Numbered from the stretch's first letter, positions 1-8,794 are shown. The stretch is 36,249 nt of DNA from Thiotrichaceae bacterium (GCA_015490895.1 WFWY01000033.1:1-36249), one strand, 5' to 3'. The notes: generated from the letters alone by a model not told the origin. Program-made: numbers and translations.

Positions 1-436
1 GTGTAAACACACACGAATAAATATTAAAAACAACGCTATTTAGCTGATGGCGGGCTTGCTTGCGCCCTGTGTTTGAGTAAATGGCTAATTTCTCTAGCAT
101 TTTGACCTAAATAAAACGAAAAGTGACTTTGCCGATAAGCAGGTGTAGATTCTGTGAGTCTTTTTTGTCAATTTTGGCTGTCTTTATCAATTTTTTGGCT
201 GTCCCATTTTTGTCTTTGTTCTCTTGCCGTTTGCCGTTTGCCGTTTGCCATCCACCGCAGTACTTCCTCATCGCACCTGTAAATTCATCGAAGAGACTTG
301 CTAACTCATTGGTTGACTTACGATCAGTGAATTCTGGTAGTTTATCGTAGATTTACTTTCTGTCGGCTACACCAGAGCCTTTCAGAGGCTAAATAAGAAA
401 CAGCGCTAATTACTCCCTTCACTATCTGAGTGGTAC
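1..436. other. Non-coding or decayed stretch at the window edge
   Basis: No convincing gene is visible here. A minus-strand open frame runs from 352 down to a stop at 107 but has an in-frame stop just above it. Its first ATG is at 271, leaving 54 codons with no recognisable domain. The frame is lysine- and asparagine-rich and protein-like in its upper part (it includes KLPEFTDRKS), so it could be a remnant of a broken gene. A 7-base tandem repeat sits inside it. The region lies downstream of recD and could also contain the recD terminator, but no hairpin followed by a T-run was seen. Confidence 0.3.
224..250. repeat. Short tandem repeat, 7-bp unit TTGCCGT
   Basis: Three perfect head-to-tail copies of TTGCCGT (224-230, 231-237, 238-244) are followed by a partial copy, TTGCCA. 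A 7-base unit shifts the reading frame with each copy gained or lost, so it argues against an intact coding sequence here unless it is a slippage switch. Confidence 0.7.
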
Positions 437-2167
437 TTACTCCATATTTTCCAGGTAGACTCTCATTTTTTCTCTTAAGCCACTATTTCGCTGCACCTGT
501 TTTTTTAGGGCTGCTACAAAAACTTCTTTACTACTGGCTATCTCAACTTTTTTTCTAGCACGTGTGATAGCGGTATAGATCAGTTCTTTACCCAGCACGG
601 GGTTAACGGCCTCTGGTAATACGACCAGTACATGCTCAAACTCGGAGCCCTGGCTTTTATGAATGGTCAGGGCATAGGCTGTTTCATGCACCGGCAAACG
701 GGCAGGCAGCAACCTACGGTAACTTCCGTCCGCCTGTTGAAAATACACGTACCAGTGTCTCTTCCCCGCTGCCGATGGATCCGGCTCACCCGGAAGGCAG
801 ATACCGATATCCCCATTAAACAGCTGGGTTGCTGGGTCATTACGGGTAATAAGAATGGGTTTCCCCGCATACCAGTTTTGCTGGGTATTGACACCCTGGT
901 GCTGTAATGCACGTTCAATATGGCGATTGATTCCGTCAACACCGCGTTGTCCCCGCCGGTTGGAGCAGAGCACCTGAAACTGGGAGAATGCCTTGAAGAC
1001 TGCATCCGGAATACTGTTTTCCTGTTGCTGTTGCTGTTGCACACAATCAAAATAGGCCTGGGAGACGTGCATAATATGGGCCAGCAAGGGTTGGCTAACA
1101 AGCGCGGTAGTCGTATTCCGGGTGTCGGTTAAATAGTGCCAGGCTGTCTGTGCGTCTTGCTGGTTAATTGCTGTTGCCAGTTGCTTGATCGCTTCATTAA
1201 ACCGCCAGGATTTTTTCAGCTCTGCGGTATGTGCGGGCAGGGCTGCACTCAAATCATTTAATACCGCGCCTGATTCTACGGATGCCAGCTGGTCTTTATC
1301 GCCGACCAGTAACAGTCTGGCACTCTTTTTCAGGGCATCCAGCAGTTTACTCATGAGCGCCAGATCTACCATGGATGCTTCATCTATAACAACAAGGTCG
1401 TGCACCAGTGGCCGTGCAACATGATGTTTGAAATACACTGAATCTGGTACAGTACCGAGCAAGCGGTGAATCGTGCTTACAGTATCCGGGATCGCCTCGG
1501 CCAGATCTGCCGCCAGAGCCAGTTGTTGCTTACCATGCCGTAAGCTTTCCTGTAGCCGCATAGCGGCCTTTCCAGTGGGTGCAGCCAGTGCAATATTGAG
1601 TCTACCAGCCGAAATCTCCTGCAGTATGGCTAGTATTTTCAGAATTGTCGTTGTTTTTCCTGTCCCCGGGCCACCGGTAATCATAGTGAAAGATTGCTTC
1701 ACCGCCGTTCTAGCAGCTTCTTGTTGCCAATCCAGGCCTGTGCCAGCGGTATCGTCTGGTGCAAAGTATTTCTCCAGCAGCGCTGGCAATTGTCCTGTCT
1801 CACTGGGTGGATGTTTTATCCTGTGAGAAATGGATTCAGCCAGATGCCTTTCATACTGCCAGTATCGACTGAAATACAAGCGGTTATCTTCCAGTACCAG
1901 TGGCGTTATAATAGCGTCAGTAGCATTCTGCCGAGTTGTTTCTGTGACCAGACCGGAGAGTAACAAGGTGGAACGCTGCTGCATGCTAACCTGGATACAG
2001 CTATCCCCTCTGCCAAGTGCCGCGGAAAGGTCTTTTACCTGTTGTGCAAATGCCTGGCGCTGAGCTTCCTCCGGGCATTGACAACGGCGGGCGAGAAACT
2101 CCCCCACTGCATTATCCAGTCGGGAGTAATAATAAAGTGAATCCTGGCCTAGTTCGCTGATACTCAT
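437..2167 (-). CDS. recD: RecBCD enzyme subunit RecD (5'-3' helicase)
   Basis: Exodeoxyribonuclease V alpha subunit, the 5'-to-3' motor of RecBCD, which processes double-strand breaks for recombination and degrades foreign linear DNA. The 576-residue product has an N-terminal domain (about 1-150) and then superfamily 1B helicase motifs: Walker A GGPGTGKTT (165-173), Walker B VVIDEASMVD, motif III VGDKDQLASVESG, and C-terminal TIHKSQGSEFEHV and YTAITRARKKVEI. Length is near the 608 residues of the E. coli protein. A short glutamine run (VQQQQQQEN) lies between helicase lobes, encoded by CAG/CAA-type codons. The start ATG overlaps the recB stop as ATGA, indicating translational coupling. Assignment is by motifs and by pairing with recB. 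Confidence 0.97.
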   Translation of the reverse strand: MSISELGQDSLYYYSRLDNAVGEFLARRCQCPEEAQRQAFAQQVKDLSAALGRGDSCIQVSMQQRSTLLLSGLVTETTRQNATDAIITPLVLEDNRLYFSRYWQYERHLAESISHRIKHPPSETGQLPALLEKYFAPDDTAGTGLDWQQEAARTAVKQSFTMITGGPGTGKTTTILKILAILQEISAGRLNIALAAPTGKAAMRLQESLRHGKQQLALAADLAEAIPDTVSTIHRLLGTVPDSVYFKHHVARPLVHDLVVIDEASMVDLALMSKLLDALKKSARLLLVGDKDQLASVESGAVLNDLSAALPAHTAELKKSWRFNEAIKQLATAINQQDAQTAWHYLTDTRNTTTALVSQPLLAHIMHVSQAYFDCVQQQQQQENSIPDAVFKAFSQFQVLCSNRRGQRGVDGINRHIERALQHQGVNTQQNWYAGKPILITRNDPATQLFNGDIGICLPGEPDPSAAGKRHWYVYFQQADGSYRRLLPARLPVHETAYALTIHKSQGSEFEHVLVVLPEAVNPVLGKELIYTAITRARKKVEIASSKEVFVAALKKQVQRNSGLREKMRVYLENME

Positions 2168-5100
2168 GTGTTCGCCTCACCGGTAAATGCCCGCGAAAAA
2201 GCTTCCAGTGTTGCCAACTCGGGCTGATCCTGAAAAACTCCGCTCATCGGTTCATCGGGATGCATACCTCGCACAAACAAATACCGCACACCGCCAAAGT
2301 GTTGTGCAAAACAATAATCTTTTAAGGTAGCCTGTAGATGCCGATGCAAAACGAGCGTGTAAATCCAGTATTGCAGACCATAATTATGCTCCCGCATGGC
2401 TGCTATCATGCTGTTGATGCTGTAATCAGGCAAACTGTTGGTCTTATAGTCCATCACATAATATCGCCCCTCATATTCACAAATCAGGTCAATAAACCCG
2501 GTGAGTTGCCCCTGTAGTTGCTGTTCCGTGAGTGGTAGACAGGCTGCACATGCTTTTAGAACCTGATTGATTCGCCAGGTATCCAGCCGGGGGACAGAAA
2601 AATAAAAAGGCATCTCTTTCAAGCACTGAGCCTCCGTGAGACTAGCCAGGGTGAAGGGGGAAGTATCCGTGACGGGAGCCAAGGGTGTTGTCACTGTATG
2701 ACACAATAAGGTATCCAGTACGCTCGTGTCCTTGATGGGAACGCCAAACCGTTGAATCAATTCGGTACGTCTGGTGATATAGTCAATATTGTCTTGTTTA
2801 TAAGCCAGTTGACTGAACGGTATCTGTTCCAGCAGTTCATGTACCAGGTTTCCGGTATGTGCACCTTTGGGCAAAGCGCTGTCCTGCTGTGAATCCACTT
2901 CGCGCTGTACTGTCTCAAATTCACCAGCTTTATCCAGAGGCAGTTCCGGAATTTCTTCATCCTGCACGCTGTTGTGTGCCAGGCCGCTATAGCTACTCAT
3001 CCGCCAGTCAACCTGTACAGTGCGTTGTAATACTCTATTGGCCGTCAGCGGTAACTGGGGCACGGCCTGATAGTAAGCGCTAATTTCAGGTTCGATCACA
3101 AGCTTTTCGTAATGGAAGGGAGGGGTGTCTTCCGTGCCGCCTTTTTTCACCAGTTCCTGCATCCGCTGTTGCCAGCTATCACCAGGCTGTTGCCGGTATA
3201 AGTGTGCCAGAGGTGACTGATTCTGAATATTGGTACTACGCTGGTTTGCCCAGGCGATATAGCAGCGAAATTGCGCCCGGGTGATAGCAACATACAACAA
3301 GCGCAGTGCTTCGGCCTGTTCTTCATAATCGCTAATTTCGCGATGCTTCTCTATGGCCTCACTACCCAGGTCACTATATTGCCGCCCGTCTTTCTGAAAA
3401 ACGACAACAGGGGAACGTGTCTTTCGGGTACGGCTATTCCATAAATCAGGACAAAACACAATAGGGTACTCCAGGCCTTTAGCACTGTGGATTGTAACAA
3501 TATCAACCGCATCGGCATCACTTTCCAGACGCAATTCCTGACCACCGGGAATCACGCGCTCTTGCCTGGCATCTTGTAGCCATTCCAGTGTTTTTAGCAT
3601 TCCCAGTCGCTGGTTGACAGCCACTTCCTGAAGTAATTCCAGAATATGATAGATATTGGTTAACTTACGTTCTACAGCCCCCCCGTTACCCAGATGCCAG
3701 GCCACCTGTTGTTCCTGTAATAGTGTTCGCATCATGGACAGCAACCCGTGACGTTCCCAGAGATCATGGTAACGCTGAAAATCCATGAGCCACTGATCCA
3801 TCTGCCGGGGCTGCTCCAGTAGCTGCTGGATATCATTTCCTGTCATCCCGAACCAGGACTGGCATAAGGCATAACGTAAAAGCTGTGGATTGGCTGGTCG
3901 CGAAATGGCGTGTAACAGGTGGTATATTTCCTCCGCCTGAGGACTGGAAAATACCGAGCTTTTACTGTTTAACACGGCAGGAACACCATAGTCAGCCAGG
4001 GCTTGCTGATAGGCGAGTGCATCATCATGACGATACACCAGTATTGCGATGGAGGAAGGCATCAAAGGACTATCGTGCAGTGTAATTGACGAATCTGACA
4101 ATAAGGACAGTATCTCCTTAACCACATGCTGTCGTATTTGCTGCTGGGCTGTTGCCAGCCCCCAGTAACCATTTTTTTGTTCTGGATGCTGATCCAGCTC
4201 CCACAGTACCATTTGCTCGAAAGCAACATCTCCTTTGTACAAACCATGTGTTTGCAAGGCTGCATTGACCGGATGATAGTGGATACTATCCATTAAAAAA
4301 GGCGTTTCCACGGCAAATAAGGTATTGGTTGCTGTTACCAGTGCCTGACGGGAACGCCAGTTGGTTATCAGGCTGTATTGGCGATCTGCTTCTTCTCGGG
4401 CTTGCAGATAGGAATAGATATCTGCTCCCCGAAACCGATAAATAGCCTGTTTAGGATCACCAATCAGATACAGATAATTGCTGTGAGGAGTCATTTCCTT
4501 GCGGTTAACCAGGGCTGAAAAAACAGACCACTGCAACGGGTCGGTATCCTGAAACTCATCAATTAATGCCACCGGGTATTGTTGTTGCAACAGGTCTTTG
4601 AGGTGGTTTGAGCGAGGTTTATTGAGCGCCGCAGCCAGCTGCTCAATCATGCTGTCAAAGGAAATACAGTTACTCTGTAGCAGGCGTTGTTCGAGCTCCG
4701 TTTGCAGATACTGATAAAGACCCCGCTTAAAGGCTATCTGTAAAACAGGCAAGTCATCCACGACAGCGTTGATTGCATCCAGCTTAATCCGCTTGTCATG
4801 CAAGAAATTTTGCTTTCGCTGTTGCGCTGTCATGCCCTGCCGTTTCAGGAACTTGCGACCATTCAGAGCAGCGGCAAAAAAAGAGGCCTGACTCAGCATT
4901 GCCAGGCCTTCAACATTTAATACACCCTGCCCTGCCAACCAGTTTCGCAAGCTTGTTTCAATGGCCGGAAACTGCTTGAGAAATGCTGTTTTAAATAACT
5001 CAGGCTGCTGCGCTATACTGCCATGAATGGCATCCAGAGTGGGGGTTAATTGCCGGCGCAATACAGCCAGCTTTTCCTCCAGTTGTTGCAGGCACTCATC

Positions 5101-5721
5101 AAGGCTCTCTGTTTCTGGCAGAATTTCACTACCCTTGCGAATACCACGAACCCCCTCCAGTAACTCTGCCGGTGTGGTGGCGACGGTACGTAACAAGGCC
5201 AGTTGCTCGTAGGGTCGTTCATAGGTTTCAATACGCCAGTAGTCCTCAGCAATTTGACGGGTGATTTCCCGAGTGTCCTGCAACAACTCTGCATCGAAAA
5301 CCTGCCCACTCTCCAGGGCAAACTGCCCCAGGGTGCGCTGGCAAAAACCATGAATCGTGAAAATATTGGCATAATCAATATTTGCCAGAGCATCAACCAG
5401 CCGGCTGCTGACCTGCTCTGCATCAGGCAATGACGCGACCCAGGCATTAAGCGCCGCATCATCACTGGGATTGCCGGCAAGAATGGATCGAACTTGTAGA
5501 AGGCGCGAGCGAACACGTTCCCGCAACTCACCTGCGGCAGCATTGGTAAACGTCACTACCAGAAGTTGTTCGATGCTGTAGTTTTTCTCCACAATAAAGC
5601 GCAGCAACAGCATAACGATAGAAAAGGTCTTTCCGGTGCCAGCACTGGCTTCAATCAGGCTAATGCCTGGCTCCAGAGGTGTATGATAGGGGTTAAACTC
5701 AAGCGGGGATAAGCACGTCAT
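2164..5721 (-). CDS. recB: RecBCD enzyme subunit RecB (3'-5' helicase and nuclease)
   Basis: Exodeoxyribonuclease V beta subunit: 3'-to-5' helicase plus the single nuclease domain of RecBCD, which also loads RecA. The 1185-residue product is full length for the family. UvrD-like motifs appear in order: Walker A EASAGTGKTFS (24-34), ALIDEFQDTDPLQW (motif II), LIGDPKQAIYRFRGADIYSY (motif III), TIHSAKGLEYPIVF (motif V) and LRLLYVAITRAQ (motif VI). The C-terminal nuclease core is intact: GFID (D1078) and MDYK (D1091, K1093). It is co-transcribed with recD by a 4-bp overlap. The usual upstream partner recC is absent here; the next gene upstream is the RpfF-like gene, 276 bp away. The ribosome-binding site before the ATG is weak. 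Confidence 0.97.
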   Translation of the reverse strand: MTCLSPLEFNPYHTPLEPGISLIEASAGTGKTFSIVMLLLRFIVEKNYSIEQLLVVTFTNAAAGELRERVRSRLLQVRSILAGNPSDDAALNAWVASLPDAEQVSSRLVDALANIDYANIFTIHGFCQRTLGQFALESGQVFDAELLQDTREITRQIAEDYWRIETYERPYEQLALLRTVATTPAELLEGVRGIRKGSEILPETESLDECLQQLEEKLAVLRRQLTPTLDAIHGSIAQQPELFKTAFLKQFPAIETSLRNWLAGQGVLNVEGLAMLSQASFFAAALNGRKFLKRQGMTAQQRKQNFLHDKRIKLDAINAVVDDLPVLQIAFKRGLYQYLQTELEQRLLQSNCISFDSMIEQLAAALNKPRSNHLKDLLQQQYPVALIDEFQDTDPLQWSVFSALVNRKEMTPHSNYLYLIGDPKQAIYRFRGADIYSYLQAREEADRQYSLITNWRSRQALVTATNTLFAVETPFLMDSIHYHPVNAALQTHGLYKGDVAFEQMVLWELDQHPEQKNGYWGLATAQQQIRQHVVKEILSLLSDSSITLHDSPLMPSSIAILVYRHDDALAYQQALADYGVPAVLNSKSSVFSSPQAEEIYHLLHAISRPANPQLLRYALCQSWFGMTGNDIQQLLEQPRQMDQWLMDFQRYHDLWERHGLLSMMRTLLQEQQVAWHLGNGGAVERKLTNIYHILELLQEVAVNQRLGMLKTLEWLQDARQERVIPGGQELRLESDADAVDIVTIHSAKGLEYPIVFCPDLWNSRTRKTRSPVVVFQKDGRQYSDLGSEAIEKHREISDYEEQAEALRLLYVAITRAQFRCYIAWANQRSTNIQNQSPLAHLYRQQPGDSWQQRMQELVKKGGTEDTPPFHYEKLVIEPEISAYYQAVPQLPLTANRVLQRTVQVDWRMSSYSGLAHNSVQDEEIPELPLDKAGEFETVQREVDSQQDSALPKGAHTGNLVHELLEQIPFSQLAYKQDNIDYITRRTELIQRFGVPIKDTSVLDTLLCHTVTTPLAPVTDTSPFTLASLTEAQCLKEMPFYFSVPRLDTWRINQVLKACAACLPLTEQQLQGQLTGFIDLICEYEGRYYVMDYKTNSLPDYSINSMIAAMREHNYGLQYWIYTLVLHRHLQATLKDYCFAQHFGGVRYLFVRGMHPDEPMSGVFQDQPELATLEAFSRAFTGEANT

Positions 5722-5997
5722 TGATTAAGGATATTCGGACGATTAACTAACAGGAGGGACTTTCTGCAGGACATCTCTAGTAACAGAAATCCCAGGAATG
5801 TAACTCCCACAATATAGCATTGCGGAGCATTGCAGGGTATCTCTTTTGGCTACTTGCCAGTAAATCGCAACATCCGTTACTGAGGCCGCAAACTGACACT
5901 CTGGCACAGAATCAACGCGCGTGGTATCAGAAGGCTGCCTGATCTGAGTTTATAGAAATTATTAAAAAGCGACGGCTGTTCGTCTCTTCCAGCAATC

Positions 5998-6912
5998 TCA
6001 CTTTATGACACTCCTGTGATTTTCGCCACGCCCCCTATTCCCGGACAAGCTCCCAGGTTGATAAGTCGTATTGGAGATAGCTTCTATCAGACGCAAATGC
6101 TTATTATCCAGATTGAGGACGCTGTCAACCCAAAAATTGACAATCGTATCCAGCTCCTGTCTGTTAACCGGAGAGAACTGTTGTACCATTTTACGCATGG
6201 ACTGAATACCCTGTTGCTGTTGTTGGCGCCTGGAAATAAATTGTAGCGTGGTTTTGTAACCCTGCCCTTGTGGGCAGACTCTATCAACAATATTCATTTC
6301 ATGCAGTTCATGTGCGCTGTATTCTCTACCACTGTAGATGATTTCTTCCGCGATATGGCTGGGTACACGCTGCCGCAAAAAAGTATACGCACCCATTCCT
6401 GGAAACAACCCGAAACGTGTCTCCGGAAAAGCAAACACCGCTTGTTCCTCAGCAATCATAATATTCGCTGCAAGCGCTGCTTCAAAGCCACCTCCCAGTG
6501 CCATTCCCCGAATAAGAGTAATGGTTGTTACGGGCAAATGATAATTACTTGCCAGTTGATAAACAAATTCGACAGAGTCTCTTGCATAGCTCTGCAACGC
6601 TGCTCTGTCATGGCGCCTGGCGCATTGATAAAAATATCGCAAGTCCCCCCCCAGGGAAAATATATCTGGAATATCAGAGCCCAGCACATGAAAACTCACA
6701 GATGTTTTTTTCGTCCGGTCAGCAGTAGCCGTCAGCAGCTCCTGTTGCACCGATAAAAACTGTGTGAGTAGATTTGGAGTAATTCGACAGGGGGCATCTG
6801 GTTTCAGAATGCTCCATAAAATACCCCCTGAAGACGGATTAAGGTAATTATTAAGTGCACATCGCTGAGCCCCGAACAAGTCGGTTTTTCCTTCAAAAGG
6901 TATGACTGTCAT
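5998..6912 (-). CDS. RpfF-like DSF synthase (crotonase superfamily)
   Basis: Probable enoyl-CoA hydratase-fold enzyme of the RpfF type. RpfF makes diffusible signal factor, a cis-2-unsaturated fatty acid, from 3-hydroxyacyl-ACP by dehydration and thioester cleavage. The 304-residue sequence keeps the oxyanion-hole segments SLGGDL (86-91) and ALGGGFEAAL (138-147). It also keeps both glutamates known to be catalytic in Xanthomonas RpfF (E141/E161 there), here E144 in GGFEAAL and E164 in PETRFGLFPGMGAY. The GLFPGMGAY segment and the later VDRVCPQGQG resemble RpfF more than FadB or PaaF enzymes. The C-terminus is slightly extended and basic. It diverges from an ACP-ketosynthase pair across a 257-bp region with a large palindrome. 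No RpfC, RpfG or RpfR receptor lies in the window. Family is secure; the exact product is inferred. Confidence 0.82.
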   Translation of the reverse strand: MTVIPFEGKTDLFGAQRCALNNYLNPSSGGILWSILKPDAPCRITPNLLTQFLSVQQELLTATADRTKKTSVSFHVLGSDIPDIFSLGGDLRYFYQCARRHDRAALQSYARDSVEFVYQLASNYHLPVTTITLIRGMALGGGFEAALAANIMIAEEQAVFAFPETRFGLFPGMGAYTFLRQRVPSHIAEEIIYSGREYSAHELHEMNIVDRVCPQGQGYKTTLQFISRRQQQQQGIQSMRKMVQQFSPVNRQELDTIVNFWVDSVLNLDNKHLRLIEAISNTTYQPGSLSGNRGRGENHRSVIK

Positions 6913-7024
6913 AGTTTTATTCTTAGTTCTTGTTAATGCCTGAGTGCCGAAAGCTGCATGGATGAAACATAGTCTGGCAGGTATCCCCTTTGTTACCTAC
7001 ATTCTGTCACCTAAGATAACAGTG

Positions 7025-7057
7025 ATTATTATTTACACAGGATTGTAAAATAATAAT
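7025..7057. promoter_or_regulatory. Large AT-rich palindrome, candidate shared operator
   Basis: Left arm ATTATTATTTACA (7025-7037) and right arm TGTAAAATAATAAT (7044-7057) are complementary except for one extra T, with spacer CAGGAT. An outer pair AGTGATT (7021-7027) and AATCACT (7069-7075) extends the symmetry. It sits in the middle of the divergent RpfF-like/ACP intergenic region. It contains TTTACA boxes facing both ways, so a dimeric regulator bound here could control both transcripts. No T-run follows, so a terminator is unlikely. Confidence 0.55.
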
Positions 7058-7060
7058 GAT
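7032..7060 (+). promoter_or_regulatory. Candidate sigma-70 promoter for the ACP-KS pair
   Basis: A -35-like TTTACA (7032-7037) is followed after 17 bp by a -10-like AATGAT (7055-7060), about 110 bp before the ACP start. It overlaps the palindrome at 7025-7057. The -10 box is a weak match, so this is tentative. A mirror TTTACA on the minus strand (7044-7049) could serve the RpfF-like gene. Confidence 0.35.
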
Positions 7061-7169
7061 ACCGATACAATCACTTAAGTTTAGAAGTGGTTAATTTTTA
7101 TCCTTAATAAAGGTCTTCGGGATACCGTTGATAACCAAAACTCACCTATACCCTACTACAAGGAGCACC

Positions 7170-7427
7170 ATGCTAACTCGCGAATTACTTGAGCAAAAAG
7201 TTATTGATATTGTGCAAGAGACACTTGCGCTGAATACGCCACCACGTCTGGAGGATTCTTTCAGAGCGGATCTTAATGCCGACTCTATTGATATCGTCAC
7301 ACTGCTAGTCAGTCTTGAAGATGAACTGGGAACACCCTTTGATCAAAATGCACTACAAGACAAGGATACACTGCTTTCTGTCGTTAATTTTCTTGATGAA
7401 TTATTACTACAGACTGAAAACGCATGA
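7170..7427 (+). CDS. Dedicated acyl carrier protein
   Basis: Small acidic carrier protein of 85 residues. The phosphopantetheine attachment serine is in LNADSIDIV (S39), with DSI where housekeeping ACPs have DSL. Acidic helix II residues (SLEDELGTPF) and the C-terminal helix NFLDELLL fit the four-helix ACP fold. The ATG at 7170 is preferred over one 42 bp upstream because AGGAG lies 5 nt before it and the product then has normal ACP length. The stop overlaps the ketosynthase start as ATGA. It differs clearly from the housekeeping acpP at 15537-15770, so it is probably a specialised carrier for the adjacent ketosynthase and perhaps for the RpfF-like enzyme. Confidence 0.9.
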   Translation: MLTRELLEQKVIDIVQETLALNTPPRLEDSFRADLNADSIDIVTLLVSLEDELGTPFDQNALQDKDTLLSVVNFLDELLLQTENA

Positions 7428-8794
7428 GCTCACAGTCATCAGAAGCATGCCGGGTGTTTATCTCTGGCATGGGCATGATTACTCCGCTCGGACTTGATCT
7501 TCACAGCAGCTGGCAACACATCCTGGAAGGTAAACCCTGTGCCAAAAAAATACCGCCACACTGGTATGATTATCTGGATTTCCGTTCCGGTATCTGGGCT
7601 CCCCTCCCCGACATGGATTTCATGTCACAGGGTTTTCGTCGTGCAGAAACCATACAGAATGATACTTCAACTTTGCTCGCCATCGTTGCAACACATGAAG
7701 CATTGCAACAGGCGGGAATCGAAACCGTACTGACTGATAAAAAACGCAACCAGTATCAGCTTGCTACTATTAATCCGGAGCGTTGCTCCGTCATCTACGG
7801 CACAGGATCTGGTGGTTCCTGCTCACTACTGACCAATTTCAGTTATCACGCTATTGCAACGTGTAAACAGAAACTTTCTGAAACAGAAGCCTGTCACGAG
7901 AGTGAAGCACTACAGACACTGTACCACCCGCCTACACTAAACCCTTTCGTTATTCCCATGTCCATCTGTAACAGTGTGCCGGCAGGGATAGGGATAAAAT
8001 ATTCTGTTCATAATGATGTACAACCCGTTGTGCAAGCCTGTTCATCAGGAACAACCGCTATCGGTGAAGCCTTTCGCAAGATTCGCTCCGGCCAGTCTGA
8101 TCTGGTGATCAGTGGTGGCATTGAGCATTTGAAGGATCATTGGGGAGCCAGCTATAAGGGTTTTGATCTTGCACGCACCCTGGCCATGATTCCTGCAGAC
8201 GGTAATATTGATGCAGCCAACCGACCCTTTGACAAGGATCGCAGTGGTTTTCTGTTTTCTCAGGGAGGTGGTGCCAGCCTGATACTGGAAAGTGAAGAAC
8301 ATTTGCTGAACCGTGGCGGCACAGCACTTGCAGAAATCGTCGGTTTCGCTGAAACTTTTGATGCCAGCTCAGTCATGGCACCCGAACAAAGTGGCACACA
8401 GATAGAGCGCATGATAAGAAAAGCGCTCGACAGCGCCGGTATTACAGCCGGTGATATTGGCTATATTAATGCACATGGTACAGGGACTGTTTCTAACGAT
8501 CAGGTGGAAGCTCGTGTTATTGAACGGGTCTTTGGAAGCCAGACACCGATTAATTCTACCAAGTCTATCATTGGTCATTCACTGGGTGGCAGCGGGGCAA
8601 TTGAAGCTGCTGTTTGTGTGCTGAGTATGCAAGACCAGGTACTACATGCATCATCTAACCTGGAGAACCCTATTGCAGCACTGGATTTTGTCACCACGAA
8701 GCGGGATACCAGCAGCACACCTGTTCACTATAGTTTTTCAGAGTCCTTTGCCTTTGGCGGTCATAACAGTGGCCTGGTTCTCAAACGTGTATGA
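7424..8794 (+). CDS. FabF-like beta-ketoacyl-ACP synthase paired with dedicated ACP
   Basis: Thiolase-fold condensing enzyme of 456 residues with a complete Cys-His-His triad: C206 in VVQACSSGTTA, H351 in NAHGTGT and H385 in SIIGHSLGGSG. The glycine-rich C-terminus FAFGGHNSGLVL is typical of KAS II and type II PKS ketosynthases. It is about 40 residues longer than the housekeeping FabF at 14215-15459. Extra sequence lies in two places: about residues 45-75 (a Trp/Asp-rich segment) and 105-175 before the active-site cysteine. The Cys-containing loop also differs (QACSSGTTAIGEA against [13 protein letters not shown]). It is translationally coupled to the ACP. Likely role: one or more decarboxylative condensations on that ACP. 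Substrate and product are unknown. Confidence 0.88.
   Translation: MSSQSSEACRVFISGMGMITPLGLDLHSSWQHILEGKPCAKKIPPHWYDYLDFRSGIWAPLPDMDFMSQGFRRAETIQNDTSTLLAIVATHEALQQAGIETVLTDKKRNQYQLATINPERCSVIYGTGSGGSCSLLTNFSYHAIATCKQKLSETEACHESEALQTLYHPPTLNPFVIPMSICNSVPAGIGIKYSVHNDVQPVVQACSSGTTAIGEAFRKIRSGQSDLVISGGIEHLKDHWGASYKGFDLARTLAMIPADGNIDAANRPFDKDRSGFLFSQGGGASLILESEEHLLNRGGTALAEIVGFAETFDASSVMAPEQSGTQIERMIRKALDSAGITAGDIGYINAHGTGTVSNDQVEARVIERVFGSQTPINSTKSIIGHSLGGSGAIEAAVCVLSMQDQVLHASSNLENPIAALDFVTTKRDTSSTPVHYSFSESFAFGGHNSGLVLKRV

Noticed and set aside
123-350. 75-codon plus-strand frame near the window start
   Set aside because: It is Phe/Leu/Ser-rich, has no ribosome-binding site and crosses the 7-bp tandem repeat. 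The opposite strand looks more protein-like.
1021-1042. CAG/CAA-type microsatellite in recD
   Set aside because: It encodes a short glutamine run in frame in a linker, which is common and needs no special explanation.
5046-5543. 165-codon frame within recB
   Set aside because: Same strand but a different frame inside a complete RecB; a shadow.
6268-6756. 162-codon frame antisense to the RpfF-like gene
   Set aside because: The opposite strand carries an intact crotonase with all catalytic motifs; this frame has none.
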